Shown piece by piece: positions 17,448-28,480 of a stretch of 64,000 nt of DNA. Position 1 is the stretch's first letter. Every line of letters begins with the position of its first letter. The position numbers and the translations under genes were made by a program. The notes beneath the pieces are model-generated. The model was not told where the DNA came from. It made no database searches and saw only the letters and a list, made by a program, of their open reading frames with translations. This DNA is from Nocardioides sp. TRM66260-LWL (GTDB taxonomy: Bacteria; Actinomycetota; Actinomycetes; Propionibacteriales; Nocardioidaceae): the NCBI RefSeq assembly GCF_020075545.1, contig NZ_JAIQZK010000007.1, positions 62,001-126,000 of the forward strand. Direction: 5' to 3'.

Positions 17448-18233
17448 TCAGATGAACTTCTTGGACGCCAGGAAGCCGACCAGCGCGGTCGCGCCGGCGC
17501 CGTCCTCGTCCTTGACGATCTCGCCGGCGGTGCGCGGCGGGCGGGCCGCGGTCTCCTCGACGCTGGTCCACGCGACCGACAGGCCGACCTCGGAGGCGTC
17601 GACGCCGATGTCGCTCAGCGACCAGGTCTCGAGCGGCTTCTTCTTCGCGGCCATGATGCCCTTGAAGGACGGGTAGCGGGCCTCGCCGGTCTGGTCGGTG
17701 ACCGACATGACCAGCGGCATGGTGCCGCCGACGATCTCGGTGGCGGTGTCGGAGTCGCGCTTGATGCGGACCTGGTCGCCCTGGGTCTCGATGACGGCCG
17801 CGAAGGTGACCTGCGGCAGGTCGAGGCGCTCGGCGAGCATGGCCGGGACGACGGACATGCCGGCGTCGGTGGAGGCCATGCCGCACATGACGAGGTCGGG
17901 CACGCCGATCTTCTCGATGGCCTTGGCGAGCACCAGCGAGGTGGCGATGGCGTCGGAGCCGGCGATGGCGTCGTCGACGACGTGGATGCCCTTGTCGACG
18001 CCCATCTGCAGCGCCTTGCGGACGGCGTCGACGCCCTTCTCCGGGCCCACGCACAGCGCGGTGACCTCGATGTCCTCGCCCTTCTCCTTGAGCTGGAGGG
18101 CCTGCTCGACGGCGTACTCGTCGAGCTCGGACAGCAGGCCGTCGACACCGACGCGGTCGACGGTGTTGTCGGACTCGAACTGGCGGTCCGCGGTGGCGTC
18201 GGGGACGTACTTCACACAGACAACAATGTTCAT
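17448..18233 (-). CDS. etfB: Electron transfer flavoprotein beta subunit
   Basis: This 261-residue subunit binds AMP and pairs with EtfA. Family features are the N-terminal MNIVVCVKYVPD, EYAVEQALQLKE, VLAKAIEKIGVPDLVMCGMAS and the late AAKKKPLETWSL. The start is ATG 18233 because the protein family begins here. The in-frame GTG at 18269 would add 12 residues that include the AGGAGG of the leader. The RBS spacing to 18233 (about 25 nt) is poor, so the exact initiation is uncertain. Confidence 0.94.
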   Translation of the reverse strand: MNIVVCVKYVPDATADRQFESDNTVDRVGVDGLLSELDEYAVEQALQLKEKGEDIEVTALCVGPEKGVDAVRKALQMGVDKGIHVVDDAIAGSDAIATSLVLAKAIEKIGVPDLVMCGMASTDAGMSVVPAMLAERLDLPQVTFAAVIETQGDQVRIKRDSDTATEIVGGTMPLVMSVTDQTGEARYPSFKGIMAAKKKPLETWSLSDIGVDASEVGLSVAWTSVEETAARPPRTAGEIVKDEDGAGATALVGFLASKKFI

Positions 18234-18346
18234 GGTGGTGATCGGCCGGTTAAGGCCCCTCCTGTGCACTCGGATGTGTTCGTGAGGTTACCGGCCGGTC
18301 ACCTCGCCGCACATGCGGATGCGCGGGTTGGCTTCGTCACATCGTC

Positions 18347-18361
18347 GACAGCGTCGCTGTC
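18347..18361. promoter_or_regulatory. 7-bp inverted repeat upstream of etfBA
   Basis: GACAGCG-T-CGCTGTC is a perfect 7+1+7 palindrome 114 bp upstream of etfB in the 198-bp gap 18234-18431. A second short repeat, CCGCA-CA-TGCGG, lies closer to etfB, near 18308. Both could be operators of a lipid-metabolism regulator; nothing else recognisable was seen in the gap. Confidence 0.35.
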
Positions 18362-18431
18362 ACGGTGGACGGCGACGCAGCGACGGTGCGACCGGCTGGT
18401 CGGGGTGGTGCGGTGTGCGGGGCTGTGGCGG

Positions 18432-18788
18432 TCAGCGGGCGGTGCCCGGACGCACGAGGCGCTCGAGCAGTCGTCCCACGACCAAGTAGAACACCGCAGC
18501 CAATCCCCAGTTGACAAGGGCGTTGAGCGTCTCGGCGTTCTTGCCGTCGAAGCGCAGCACGCCGTTCTCGCGGGAGAACACCCCGAGGTCGAACGCGCGG
18601 GCGGCGTCGAGCACGAGGCTCACCAGATCGTTGTCGCGGTTGGCGTCGACGGCGACCAGCAGCGCGCCGACCGCGAGGACCAGGGCGAGGACCAGGCAGA
18701 CGGTCCAGAGCACCTGCGCGGCGACGGTGCGGACGGTGTGGACGGTGTGGGGGTCTCCGGCCTTGCGGTCGGTGTGCTCAGCGGCCAA
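18432..18788 (-). CDS. Two-helix membrane protein of unknown function
   Basis: About 118 residues with two hydrophobic helices, VLWTVCLVLALVLAVGALLV and LVNWGLAAVFYLVVGRLL. Between them is a polar stretch containing FDLGVFSRENGVLRFDGKNAE. I do not know the family. The start is uncertain. The TTG at 18788 has GGAAAGG eight nt upstream and overlaps the enoyl-CoA hydratase stop by 11 nt. The first ATG (18842) would overlap by 65 nt, and a GTG at the first helix would remove the N-terminus. Confidence 0.65.
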   Translation of the reverse strand: MAAEHTDRKAGDPHTVHTVRTVAAQVLWTVCLVLALVLAVGALLVAVDANRDNDLVSLVLDAARAFDLGVFSRENGVLRFDGKNAETLNALVNWGLAAVFYLVVGRLLERLVRPGTAR

Positions 18789-19557
18789 CGAACTGTGCCT
18801 TTCCGGGTCCGTTCTGGATGAACGAGGCCATGCCGATGGCACGGTCCTCGGTGGCGAAGAGCGACGCGAACTGCATGCGCTCGATCTCCAGCCCGGTCTC
18901 GAGGTCGGTCTCGAGACCGCGGTCGATCGCCTCCTTGGCGGCGCGGACCGCGTAGGTGGCGGCGTGCGCGAACTGCTGCGCCCAGGCGACGGCCTCGGCG
19001 TAGACGTCCGCGGCGGGGACGAGCCGGTCGACGAGGCCGAGGGCGAGCGCCTCGTCGGCCTTGACGAACCGGCCGGTCAGGATGAGGTCCTTGGCCTTGG
19101 ACGGGCCGATCAGGCGGCTCAGGCGCTGGGTGCCGCCGGCGCCCGGGATGATGCCCAGGAGGATCTCGGGCTGGCCGAGCACGGCGTCCTCTGCGGCGAA
19201 GCGGACGTCCGCGCACAGCGCCAGCTCGCACCCACCACCCAGCGCGTAGCCGGTGATCGCGGCGACCACCGGCTTGGGGATCCGGGCGATCGCGGTGAAC
19301 GCGGTGGTGAGGCCGGAGGAGCGCTTGACCATGTCGACGTGCGACATGTCGGCCATCTCCTTGACGTCGGCGCCGGCCGCGAAGACGCGCTCGCCGCCGT
19401 AGATCACCACGGCCTTGACGTCGTCGCGCTCGGTGGCCTCGGCTGCCGCGGCGCGCAGCTCCTCCTGGACCTGCTCGCTGAGCGCGTTCATCTTCGGACG
19501 GTCGAGTCGGATCGTGCCGACGCCGTCGCTCACCTCGAGCCGTACGAACTCCCCCAT
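18778..19557 (-). CDS. Enoyl-CoA hydratase (crotonase family)
   Basis: This 259-residue enzyme hydrates 2-trans-enoyl-CoA in beta-oxidation. Both catalytic glutamates of the mitochondrial-type hydratase are present: GYALGGGCELALCADVRF and GQPEILLGIIPGAGGTQRLS. The oxyanion segment is FAAGADVKEMADM. Start ATG 19557 follows GGAAGAGG. It sits upstream of the membrane gene and etfBA on the same strand, consistent with fatty-acid oxidation feeding electrons to EtfAB. Confidence 0.93.
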   Translation of the reverse strand: MGEFVRLEVSDGVGTIRLDRPKMNALSEQVQEELRAAAAEATERDDVKAVVIYGGERVFAAGADVKEMADMSHVDMVKRSSGLTTAFTAIARIPKPVVAAITGYALGGGCELALCADVRFAAEDAVLGQPEILLGIIPGAGGTQRLSRLIGPSKAKDLILTGRFVKADEALALGLVDRLVPAADVYAEAVAWAQQFAHAATYAVRAAKEAIDRGLETDLETGLEIERMQFASLFATEDRAIGMASFIQNGPGKAQFVGR

Positions 19558-19643
19558 GACCTCTTCCTTCGTCGCGGGCGCCGGAGCGGATGGGTCCGCC
19601 CGGTCTTCGCCATCGGCTCCGCACTCTGCCAGGTTCGGCCAGA

Positions 19644-21839
19644 ATGGGACGGGTGAGCGCGACGACGTGGACGCACCTGGGCCAGACCGCGCGGGTCTGG
19701 CCCGGACGCAACTTCCCCCTCGGGGCGACCTGGTCGCCGGAGTCGACGAACTTCGCCGTCTACGCCCCCGCCGCGACCGCGGCCTGGGTGTGCCTCTTCC
19801 GCGAGGTCGACGGGCGCGAGGAGGAGGAGCGCCTGGCGCTCACCGAGCGCTCCCAGGGCATCTTCCACGGCGCGGTGCCGGGAGTGGCGCCGGGCACCCG
19901 CTACGGCTACCGGGTCGAGGGCCCGTGGGACCCCGAGCGGGGCTGGCGGTTCAACGTCGACAAGCTGCTCCTCGACCCCTACGCCCACGCCATCGCCGGC
20001 GGTCTCGACCCGCAGCAGCCGGCCTTCGGCTACGTCTTCGGGCGGCCCGACGTCCGCGAGACCACCGACTCCGCGCCGTACGTGCCGCGCAGCGTCGTCG
20101 TCGACCCGACCTTCGGCGGCGGCTTCGACTGGGAGGGCGACGCGCCGATGCACCGGCGCTGGCGCGACACCGTCATCTACGAGATGCACGTCAAGGGCAT
20201 GACCGCCCTGCACGACCGCGTGCCCGACGAGCTGCGGGGCACCTACGCGGGGCTGGCGACGCCCGCCGTCATCGACTACCTCTGCGACCTCGGCGTCACC
20301 GCCGTGGAGCTGCTGCCGGTGCAGCAGTTCGTCTCCGAGCCGGCGCTCACGGAGCGGGGAGCGGTGAACTACTGGGGCTACAACACGATCGGCTACTTCG
20401 CCCCGCACAACGCCTACGCGGCCTCGGGCGAGCACGGCGAGCAGGTGCGCGAGTTCAAGGAGATGGTCAAGGCCTTCCACCGGGCGGGCCTGGAGGTGAT
20501 CCTCGACGTCGTCTACAACCACACCGCCGAGGCCGGGCCGCTGGGCCCGACGCTCAGCTTCCGGGGCCTGGACGACCGCGGCTTCTACAAGCGGGTGCCG
20601 CCGCGCCCCGACCCCGCGGGCGGCGCACCGGTCTTCGACGACACGTACTGGGACGTCACGGGGTGCGGCAACACCGTCGACTCCTCCAACCCGCTCGCGC
20701 TGCGGCTGATCCTCGACTCCCTGCGCTACTGGGTCACCGAGATGCACGTCGACGGCTTCCGCTTCGACCTGATGTCGGCGCTGACCCGCACCGGCTACGA
20801 CATCGACATGGGCTGCGACCTGCTCGTCGCCATCGGGCAGGACCCCGTGCTGCGCCACGTCAAGCTGATCGCCGAGCCGTGGGACGCGTCCATGGACGGC
20901 TACCTGGTCGGCCGGATGCCGCCGCCGTGGACGGAGTGGAACGACCAGTACCGCGACGAGATCCGCGACTTCTGGCGCAACCACACCTCCGGCATCCGCA
21001 CCGTGGCGACGCGGCTCGCGGGCTCCTCCGACCTCTACGCCGACGACGGCCGCTCGGCGTACGCCTCGATCAACTTCGTCACCGCGCACGACGGCTTCAC
21101 CCTGCGCGACCTGGTGACCTACGAGCGCAAGCACAACGAGGCCAACGGCGAGGACAATCGCGACGGCACCGACAACAACCGCTCGTGGAACCACGGCGTG
21201 GAGGGCGAGACCGACGATCCCGCGATCGCCGCCGTGCGGCGGCGCCAGGCCGCGAACATGATGGCGACGCTGTGCCTGTCCAACGGCGTCCCGATGATCA
21301 CCGCGGGCGACGAGCGCGGACGCACCCAGCGCGGCAACAACAACGCCTACTGCCAGGACGACGAGATCTCCTGGATCGACTGGCGGCCCGACGACGCCTG
21401 GCTGGACGTCTACGAGGTCACCAAGGCCGCGCTGCGGCTGCGGCGCGAGCACCCCGCGCTGCGCCAGCGGCACTGGTTCGAGGGCCGGCCGGCGATCAAG
21501 GGCGGGCCGAAGGACCTCGCCTGGCTGCACCCGAGCGGCCGGGAGATGACCGAGCGCGACTGGCACGACCCCGAGCTGCGCTCGGTGGGCATGTTCGTCT
21601 CCGGACGGCCCCTGCGCTCCCCCGGGCCCCGCGGCGAGCAGCAGATCGACGCGTCGTTCGTCATCTGGTTCAACTCCGCCTGGCTGCCCCAGCCGATCCA
21701 GCTGCCGGAGAACGACTGGGTGCAGGCCGGCGAGGTCGTGCTCTCCACCGACTTCAAGCTGCCGGTCGGCACGGTCGTCAAGGCAGGCGACCGGCTGTCG
21801 ATCGGTCGCCGCTCGACGGTGGTGCTGCGGGAGGTCTGA
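19644..21839 (+). CDS. glgX: Glycogen debranching enzyme GlgX
   Basis: This 731-residue GH13 isoamylase-type enzyme hydrolyses alpha-1,6 branches of phosphorylase-limited glycogen. There is an N-terminal CBM48-like beta domain (NFPLGATWSPESTNFAVYAP), then the GH13 motifs DVVYNHTAEAG, GFRFDLMSAL (nucleophile Asp), IAEPWD (acid Glu) and FVTAHDGFTLRDL. GNNNAYCQDDEISWIDW is typical of GlgX/TreX. Start ATG 19644; GTG 19653 is three codons downstream and equally possible. It is divergent from the enoyl-CoA hydratase and convergent with glgP. Confidence 0.95.
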   Translation: MGRVSATTWTHLGQTARVWPGRNFPLGATWSPESTNFAVYAPAATAAWVCLFREVDGREEEERLALTERSQGIFHGAVPGVAPGTRYGYRVEGPWDPERGWRFNVDKLLLDPYAHAIAGGLDPQQPAFGYVFGRPDVRETTDSAPYVPRSVVVDPTFGGGFDWEGDAPMHRRWRDTVIYEMHVKGMTALHDRVPDELRGTYAGLATPAVIDYLCDLGVTAVELLPVQQFVSEPALTERGAVNYWGYNTIGYFAPHNAYAASGEHGEQVREFKEMVKAFHRAGLEVILDVVYNHTAEAGPLGPTLSFRGLDDRGFYKRVPPRPDPAGGAPVFDDTYWDVTGCGNTVDSSNPLALRLILDSLRYWVTEMHVDGFRFDLMSALTRTGYDIDMGCDLLVAIGQDPVLRHVKLIAEPWDASMDGYLVGRMPPPWTEWNDQYRDEIRDFWRNHTSGIRTVATRLAGSSDLYADDGRSAYASINFVTAHDGFTLRDLVTYERKHNEANGEDNRDGTDNNRSWNHGVEGETDDPAIAAVRRRQAANMMATLCLSNGVPMITAGDERGRTQRGNNNAYCQDDEISWIDWRPDDAWLDVYEVTKAALRLRREHPALRQRHWFEGRPAIKGGPKDLAWLHPSGREMTERDWHDPELRSVGMFVSGRPLRSPGPRGEQQIDASFVIWFNSAWLPQPIQLPENDWVQAGEVVLSTDFKLPVGTVVKAGDRLSIGRRSTVVLREV

Positions 21840-21867
21840 GCCGCTCGGAGCCGCCCGGAGCCGCTCG
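21838..21867. repeat. Three 10-bp tandem repeats at the glgX/glgP junction
   Basis: GAGCCGCTCG, GAGCCGCCCG and GAGCCGCTCG follow one another and start inside the glgX stop codon. They occupy most of the 34-bp gap between the convergent stops. There is no convincing hairpin. Confidence 0.6.
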
Positions 21868-21873
21868 GCCGTC

Positions 21874-24459
21874 TCAGGCGGTCGGCAGGGCCACCACGCC
21901 GAGCTCGGCGGTCGAGGCCAGGTGGTCGTGCCGCGGCACGACCCGCACCGTGTAGCCGAACGCGCCGGCGTGGTCGAGCACGACGTCGCCGTCGAAGCGG
22001 TGGCGCCCGGCCTCGTAGGACTCGGCGAGCGCGAGGTCGACGACGCGGGTCTCGAGCAGCTCGTCGGCCGCCGTCGTGCGGCCGTGCACCAGCTGCACCG
22101 CGACGTCCTGCGGCGCCAGCCCGCCGAGGGCGACGAACGCGCGCACCGCCATCGCGGCCCCGACCTCCGGGGCGTCGCCGACGCCGGAGCTCTCGACGTG
22201 CTCGACCCGCACGCCCGACCACCCGTCGAGCACCCGCGCCTTCCACTCCGCGAGCGCCACGGCGCCGGCGAAGTCGGCGTCCAGCGCCCGCGAGGCGTGG
22301 GCGGCCGGGGTGTAGAGCTCGCGGACGTAGTCGCGCACCATCCGGCTGGCCAGCACCTTCGGGCCCAGCGAGAGCAGCGTGTGGCGCATCATCTCGACCC
22401 AGCGGCCGGGCACGCCGTCGGCGTCGCGGTCGTAGAAGCGCGGCGCGACCTCGTGCTCGATCAGGTCGTAGAGCGCCGCGGCCTCGAGGTCGTCGCGCTT
22501 GTCGGCGTCCTCGACGCCGTCGGCCGAGGGGATGGCCCAGCCGTTCGAGCCGTCGAACCACTCGTCCCACCAGCCGTCGAGGATCGAGAGGTTGAGGCCG
22601 CCGTTGAGCGCGGCCTTCATGCCCGAGGTGCCGCAGGCCTCGTAGGGCCGCAGCGGGTTGTTCAGCCACACGTCGCAGCCGGGATACAGCGGCAGCGCCA
22701 TGGCGATGTCGTAGTTGGGCAGGAAGACGATGCGGTGGCGCACGCCGGCGCCGTCGGCGAACCGGACGAGCTCCTGGATGAGCCGCTTGCCGCCGTCGTC
22801 GGCGGGGTGCGACTTGCCCGCGATGACCAGCTGGACGGGCCGCTCGGGGTCGGTGAGCAGCCGGGTCAGGCGCTCGGGGTCGCGCAGCATCAGCGTCAGC
22901 CGCTTGTAGGACGGCACGCGGCGCGCGAAGCCGATGGTCAGGACGTCGGGGTCGAGGGCGTCGTCGATCCAGCCGAGCTCGGCCTGGGCGGCGCCGCGCT
23001 CGCGCCAGGAGTCGCGCAGCCGACGGCGGGCCTCCAGCACCAGCCGCTCGCGCAGCGTGCGCTTGACCGACCAGATCTCGGCGGCCGGCACCTGGTCGAC
23101 GACGTCCCAGAACGCCTCGACGTCGTCGCCGTGCGGGTCGGCGCCGCGGCCGGCGGCCAGCTCGAGGATCTCGCGGGCGACCCAGGTGGGGGCGTGCACG
23201 CCGTTGGTGATCGAGCCGATCGGCACCTCCGCCTCGTCGAAGGCCGGCCACAGGCCGTTGAACATGCCGCGCGAGACGTGCCCGTGCAGCAGCGAGACGC
23301 CGTTCGCGCGCTGGGCCAGCCGGAAGCCCATGACCGCCATGTTGAAGACGCCGGGATCGCCGCCCGGGTAGTCCTCCGAGCCCAGCGCGAGCACCCGCTC
23401 GACCGGGACGCCGGGGGTGGCGCCGGGCTCGGCGAAGTACTGCTCGACGAGGCTGCGTGCGAACCGGTCGATGCCCGCGGGCACCGGCGTGTGGGTGGTG
23501 AAGACCGTGGACGCACGGCTGACCTCGAGCGCGGTGGCGAGGTCGAGGCGGGGGCCGGACTCGGGCACCGTGAGCTCGCGGATGCGCTCGAGGCCGAGGA
23601 AGCCGGCGTGGCCCTCGTTGGTGTGGAAGACCTCGGGCTCGGGGTGCCCGGTGATGCGGCAGTAGGCCCGCAGCGCCCGCACGCCGCCGACGCCGAGCAG
23701 CAGCTCCTGGCGCAGCCGATGCTCCGACGTGCCGCCGTAGAGCCGGTCGGTGACGTCGACGTAGGCCTGGGGGTTGCCCTCGACGTCGGTGTCGAGCATC
23801 AGCAGCGGCACGCGTCCGACCGACGCGACCCAGATGCGGGCCACCAGGTCGGGGCCGCCGGGCATCGCGATGGAGATCGTGGCGCGCTCCCCGGACGGCT
23901 CGCGCAGCAGCGAGATCGGCAGCTCGTCGGGATCGAGCACCGGGTAGGTCTCCTGCTGCCAGCCCTCGCGGGAGAGGGCCTGGCGGAAGTAGCCGTGCCG
24001 GTAGAGCAGACCGACGCCGATGATCGGGACGCCGAGGTCGCTGGCGCTCTTGAGGTGGTCGCCGGCGAGGATGCCGAGGCCACCGGAGTACTGCGGGAGC
24101 ACGGCGGTGATGCCGAACTCGGGCGAGAAGTAGGCGACCGTCCGCGGGCCGTCGTCACCGACGCGCTGCTGGAACCAGCGCTGCGAGCCGAGGTAGCGGT
24201 CGAGGTCGTCGGCGGCGGCGCCGAGGCGGGCGAGGAACGCCTCGTCGGCGGCGAGCGCCTCGAGCCGGTCGCGCGAGACCGCGCCCAGCAGCCGCACCGG
24301 ATCGTGGCCGGTGCTCTCCCACAGGGCCGGGTCGACGGCGGCGAAGACGTCCTGCGTCGGCGGGTGCCACGACCAGCGCAGGTTCGCGGCGAGGGTGCCC
24401 AGCGCGGCCAGCGCGGGCGGCAGGACGGGACGGACGGTGAAGCGACGGATGGCACGCAC
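21874..24459 (-). CDS. glgP: Alpha-glucan (glycogen/maltodextrin) phosphorylase
   Basis: This 861-residue PLP enzyme releases glucose-1-phosphate from alpha-1,4-glucans. It belongs to the actinobacterial type with a DUF3417-like N-terminus (ANLRWSWHPPTQDVF). Features include YFSPEFGI, HTNEGHAGFL, VFTTHTPVPAGIDRF, the SYKR segment VPSYKRLTLMLRDPERL and the PLP-lysine region EACGTSGMKAALNGGLNL. The start is GTG 24459, six nt after TAGCGT. It is divergent from glgE and convergent with glgX, so breakdown enzymes flank the GlgE operon. Confidence 0.95.
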   Translation of the reverse strand: MRAIRRFTVRPVLPPALAALGTLAANLRWSWHPPTQDVFAAVDPALWESTGHDPVRLLGAVSRDRLEALAADEAFLARLGAAADDLDRYLGSQRWFQQRVGDDGPRTVAYFSPEFGITAVLPQYSGGLGILAGDHLKSASDLGVPIIGVGLLYRHGYFRQALSREGWQQETYPVLDPDELPISLLREPSGERATISIAMPGGPDLVARIWVASVGRVPLLMLDTDVEGNPQAYVDVTDRLYGGTSEHRLRQELLLGVGGVRALRAYCRITGHPEPEVFHTNEGHAGFLGLERIRELTVPESGPRLDLATALEVSRASTVFTTHTPVPAGIDRFARSLVEQYFAEPGATPGVPVERVLALGSEDYPGGDPGVFNMAVMGFRLAQRANGVSLLHGHVSRGMFNGLWPAFDEAEVPIGSITNGVHAPTWVAREILELAAGRGADPHGDDVEAFWDVVDQVPAAEIWSVKRTLRERLVLEARRRLRDSWRERGAAQAELGWIDDALDPDVLTIGFARRVPSYKRLTLMLRDPERLTRLLTDPERPVQLVIAGKSHPADDGGKRLIQELVRFADGAGVRHRIVFLPNYDIAMALPLYPGCDVWLNNPLRPYEACGTSGMKAALNGGLNLSILDGWWDEWFDGSNGWAIPSADGVEDADKRDDLEAAALYDLIEHEVAPRFYDRDADGVPGRWVEMMRHTLLSLGPKVLASRMVRDYVRELYTPAAHASRALDADFAGAVALAEWKARVLDGWSGVRVEHVESSGVGDAPEVGAAMAVRAFVALGGLAPQDVAVQLVHGRTTAADELLETRVVDLALAESYEAGRHRFDGDVVLDHAGAFGYTVRVVPRHDHLASTAELGVVALPTA

Positions 24460-24465
24460 GGCGCG

Positions 24466-24471
24466 ACGCTA
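24466..24471 (-). promoter_or_regulatory. Leaderless -10 hexamer TAGCGT of glgP
   Basis: TAGCGT-CGCGCC-GTG on the minus strand puts the transcript start at the glgP start codon. The 167-bp gap 24460-24626 also has to hold the glgE operon promoter. The only AT-rich stretch in it, near 24478-24495, lies just upstream of this hexamer; I could not pick a clear glgE promoter. Confidence 0.5.
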
Positions 24472-24626
24472 GTGCAGAACTTTGATCGTTCCAACCCTTC
24501 CGGGCGTAGCGGCTCCGCGGAGCGCCGATGGTCTGAACCAGCCGGGCCACCACCCCTCCGCAGACCCCGCGCCGACCACCCCCGCGGCGGCTTGCCTGCG
24601 GGCCTGCGGGCCGGTTGGGTGGGCGC

Positions 24627-26647
24627 ATGGTCGGTCGCATCCCCGTCATGGACGTCATGCCGCTCGTCGACCCCGGGGCCTCCGCCCAGGTCGGCGCACC
24701 GGGTCGGCAGGCCTCGCCGCTGCGCCCCGCGAAGGCCACCGTCGGGGAGCCGCTGCCGATCACGGCCACCGTCTTCCGCGAGGGCCACGACCGGCTCGGC
24801 GCCGAGGCCGTGCTCGTCGCCCCCGACGGCACCCGCCGTCCGCCCGTGCGGATGACGCCGGTGCCCGACGTGCCCGACCTCCTGCGGGCGTGGGTGGTGC
24901 CGGACGTCGAGGGCGCGTGGTCCTTCGAGGTGCACGCCTGGAGCGACCCGCTGGCCACCTGGCAGCACGCGGCCGGGGTGAAGATCCCCGCGGCGATCGA
25001 CGTGGAGCTGATGTTCGCCGAGGGCGCGCTGCTGCTGCAGCGGGTGCGCGACGCCCTCCCCGTCTCCGCCCCCGACGCCGCCGGGGCCCGGGCGCTGCTC
25101 GACGCCGGCATCAAGGCCTGCGGTGACCGACGACGTCCGCCCGCGGCCCGCCTGGCGGTGCTCGAGGACGACGCGATGACCCGCGTCCTGCGCGAGCACC
25201 CGCTGCGCGAGCTGCTCACCGTCGAGGGCCCGTTCCCGCTCTTCGCCGACCGCCCGCGCGCGCTCTTCGGCAGCTGGTACGAGCTCTTCCCGCGCTCGGA
25301 GGGCGCCGCGCCGGACGCCGACGGCGTGCTGCGCAGCGGCACCTTCCGCACCGCCGCCCAGCGGCTCGACGCCGTGGCCGCGATGGGCTTCGACGTCGTC
25401 TACCTGCCGCCGATCCACCCGATCGGCGAGGTCAACCGCAAGGGGCCGAACAACACCCTGACCCCCGGACCCCACGACGTCGGCTCGCCGTGGGCGATCG
25501 GCTCCAAGGACGGCGGCCACGACGCGATCCACCCCGACCTGGGCACGCTGGAGGACTTCGACGCCTTCGTCGCCCGCGCGGGCGAGCTGGGCCTGGAGGT
25601 GGCGCTCGACCTCGCGCTGCAGGCGGCCCCCGACCACCCATGGGTCACCTCGCACCCCGAGTTCTTCACCACCCGCGCCGACGGCTCGGTGGCGTACGCG
25701 GAGAACCCGCCGAAGAAGTACCAGGACATCTACCCGATCAACTTCGACAACGACCCCGAGGGCGTCCGTGCGGAGATGCTGCGGGTGGTGCGGCACTGGA
25801 TGGACCACGGCGTGCGGATCTTCCGCGTCGACAACCCCCACACCAAGCCCCTGGACTTCTGGGAGTGGCTGCTCGGCGAGGTGCGCCGCACCGACCCCGA
25901 CGTGCTGTTCCTCGCCGAGGCCTTCACCCGGCCCGCGATGATGCGCGCGCTCGGCTCGGTGGGCTTCCACCAGTCGTACACGTACTTCACCTGGCGCACC
26001 GCCAAGGGCGAGATCGAGGACTACCTGCGCGAGCTGTCGTCGGAGACCGACCACCTCATGCGGCCCAACTTCTTCGTCAACACCCCCGACATCCTCCACG
26101 CCTACCTGCAGTACGGCGGTCCGGCGGCGTTCAAGGTGCGGGCGGCGCTGGCCGCGACCTCCTCCCCCACCTGGGGCGTCTACGCCGGCTACGAGCTCTA
26201 CGAGCACGTCGCGGTGAAGCCCGGCAGCGAGGAGTACCTCGACTCCGAGAAGTACCAGCTGCGGCCGCGCGACTGGGCCGCCGCCGAGCGCGAGGACCGC
26301 ACGCTGGCGCCCTACCTGACGATGCTCAACGAGGTGCGGCGCCGGCACCCGGCCCTGCAGCGCCTGCGCAACGTGACGCTCCACCGCAGCGACGACGAGC
26401 AGGTGCTCGTCTACTCCAAGCGCGAGGGCGAGGACCGCGTCATCGTCGTGCTCAATCTCGACCCGCACGGCACCCGCGAGACCACCGTGCACCTCGACCT
26501 CGCGGGCCTCGGCCTCGACTGGGGCGAGTCGTTCGTCGTCCACGACGAGGTGACCGGCCAGGACTGGACCTGGGGCGAGCACGACTACGTGCGCCTCGAC
26601 CCGCACCACGAGCCCGCCCACATCCTCTCGGTCAGGAGGACCGCCCC

Positions 26648-26651
<4 letters not shown>
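24627..26651 (+). CDS. glgE: Alpha-1,4-glucan:maltose-1-phosphate maltosyltransferase GlgE
   Basis: This 674-residue GH13 enzyme extends alpha-glucan with maltose-1-phosphate. An N-terminal beta-sandwich ([20 protein letters not shown]) precedes the catalytic domain with [10 protein letters not shown], NKxRKGxNN-like [33 protein letters not shown] (nucleophile Asp), FLAEAFTRP (Glu) and [13 protein letters not shown]. Start ATG 24627; a TTG at 24615 is in frame, without an RBS. The stop overlaps treS as GTGA. Confidence 0.96.

Positions 26652-28476
<1,825 letters not shown>

Positions 28477-28480
<4 letters not shown>

Noticed and set aside
18234..18269. Starting etfB at the GTG at 18269.
   Set aside because: The extra 12 residues contain the AGGAGG of the leader and do not belong to the EtfB family, which starts at MNIVV.
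24615..24626. Starting glgE at a TTG four codons upstream.
   Set aside because: It has no RBS and adds only MGGR; the ATG at 24627 is simpler.
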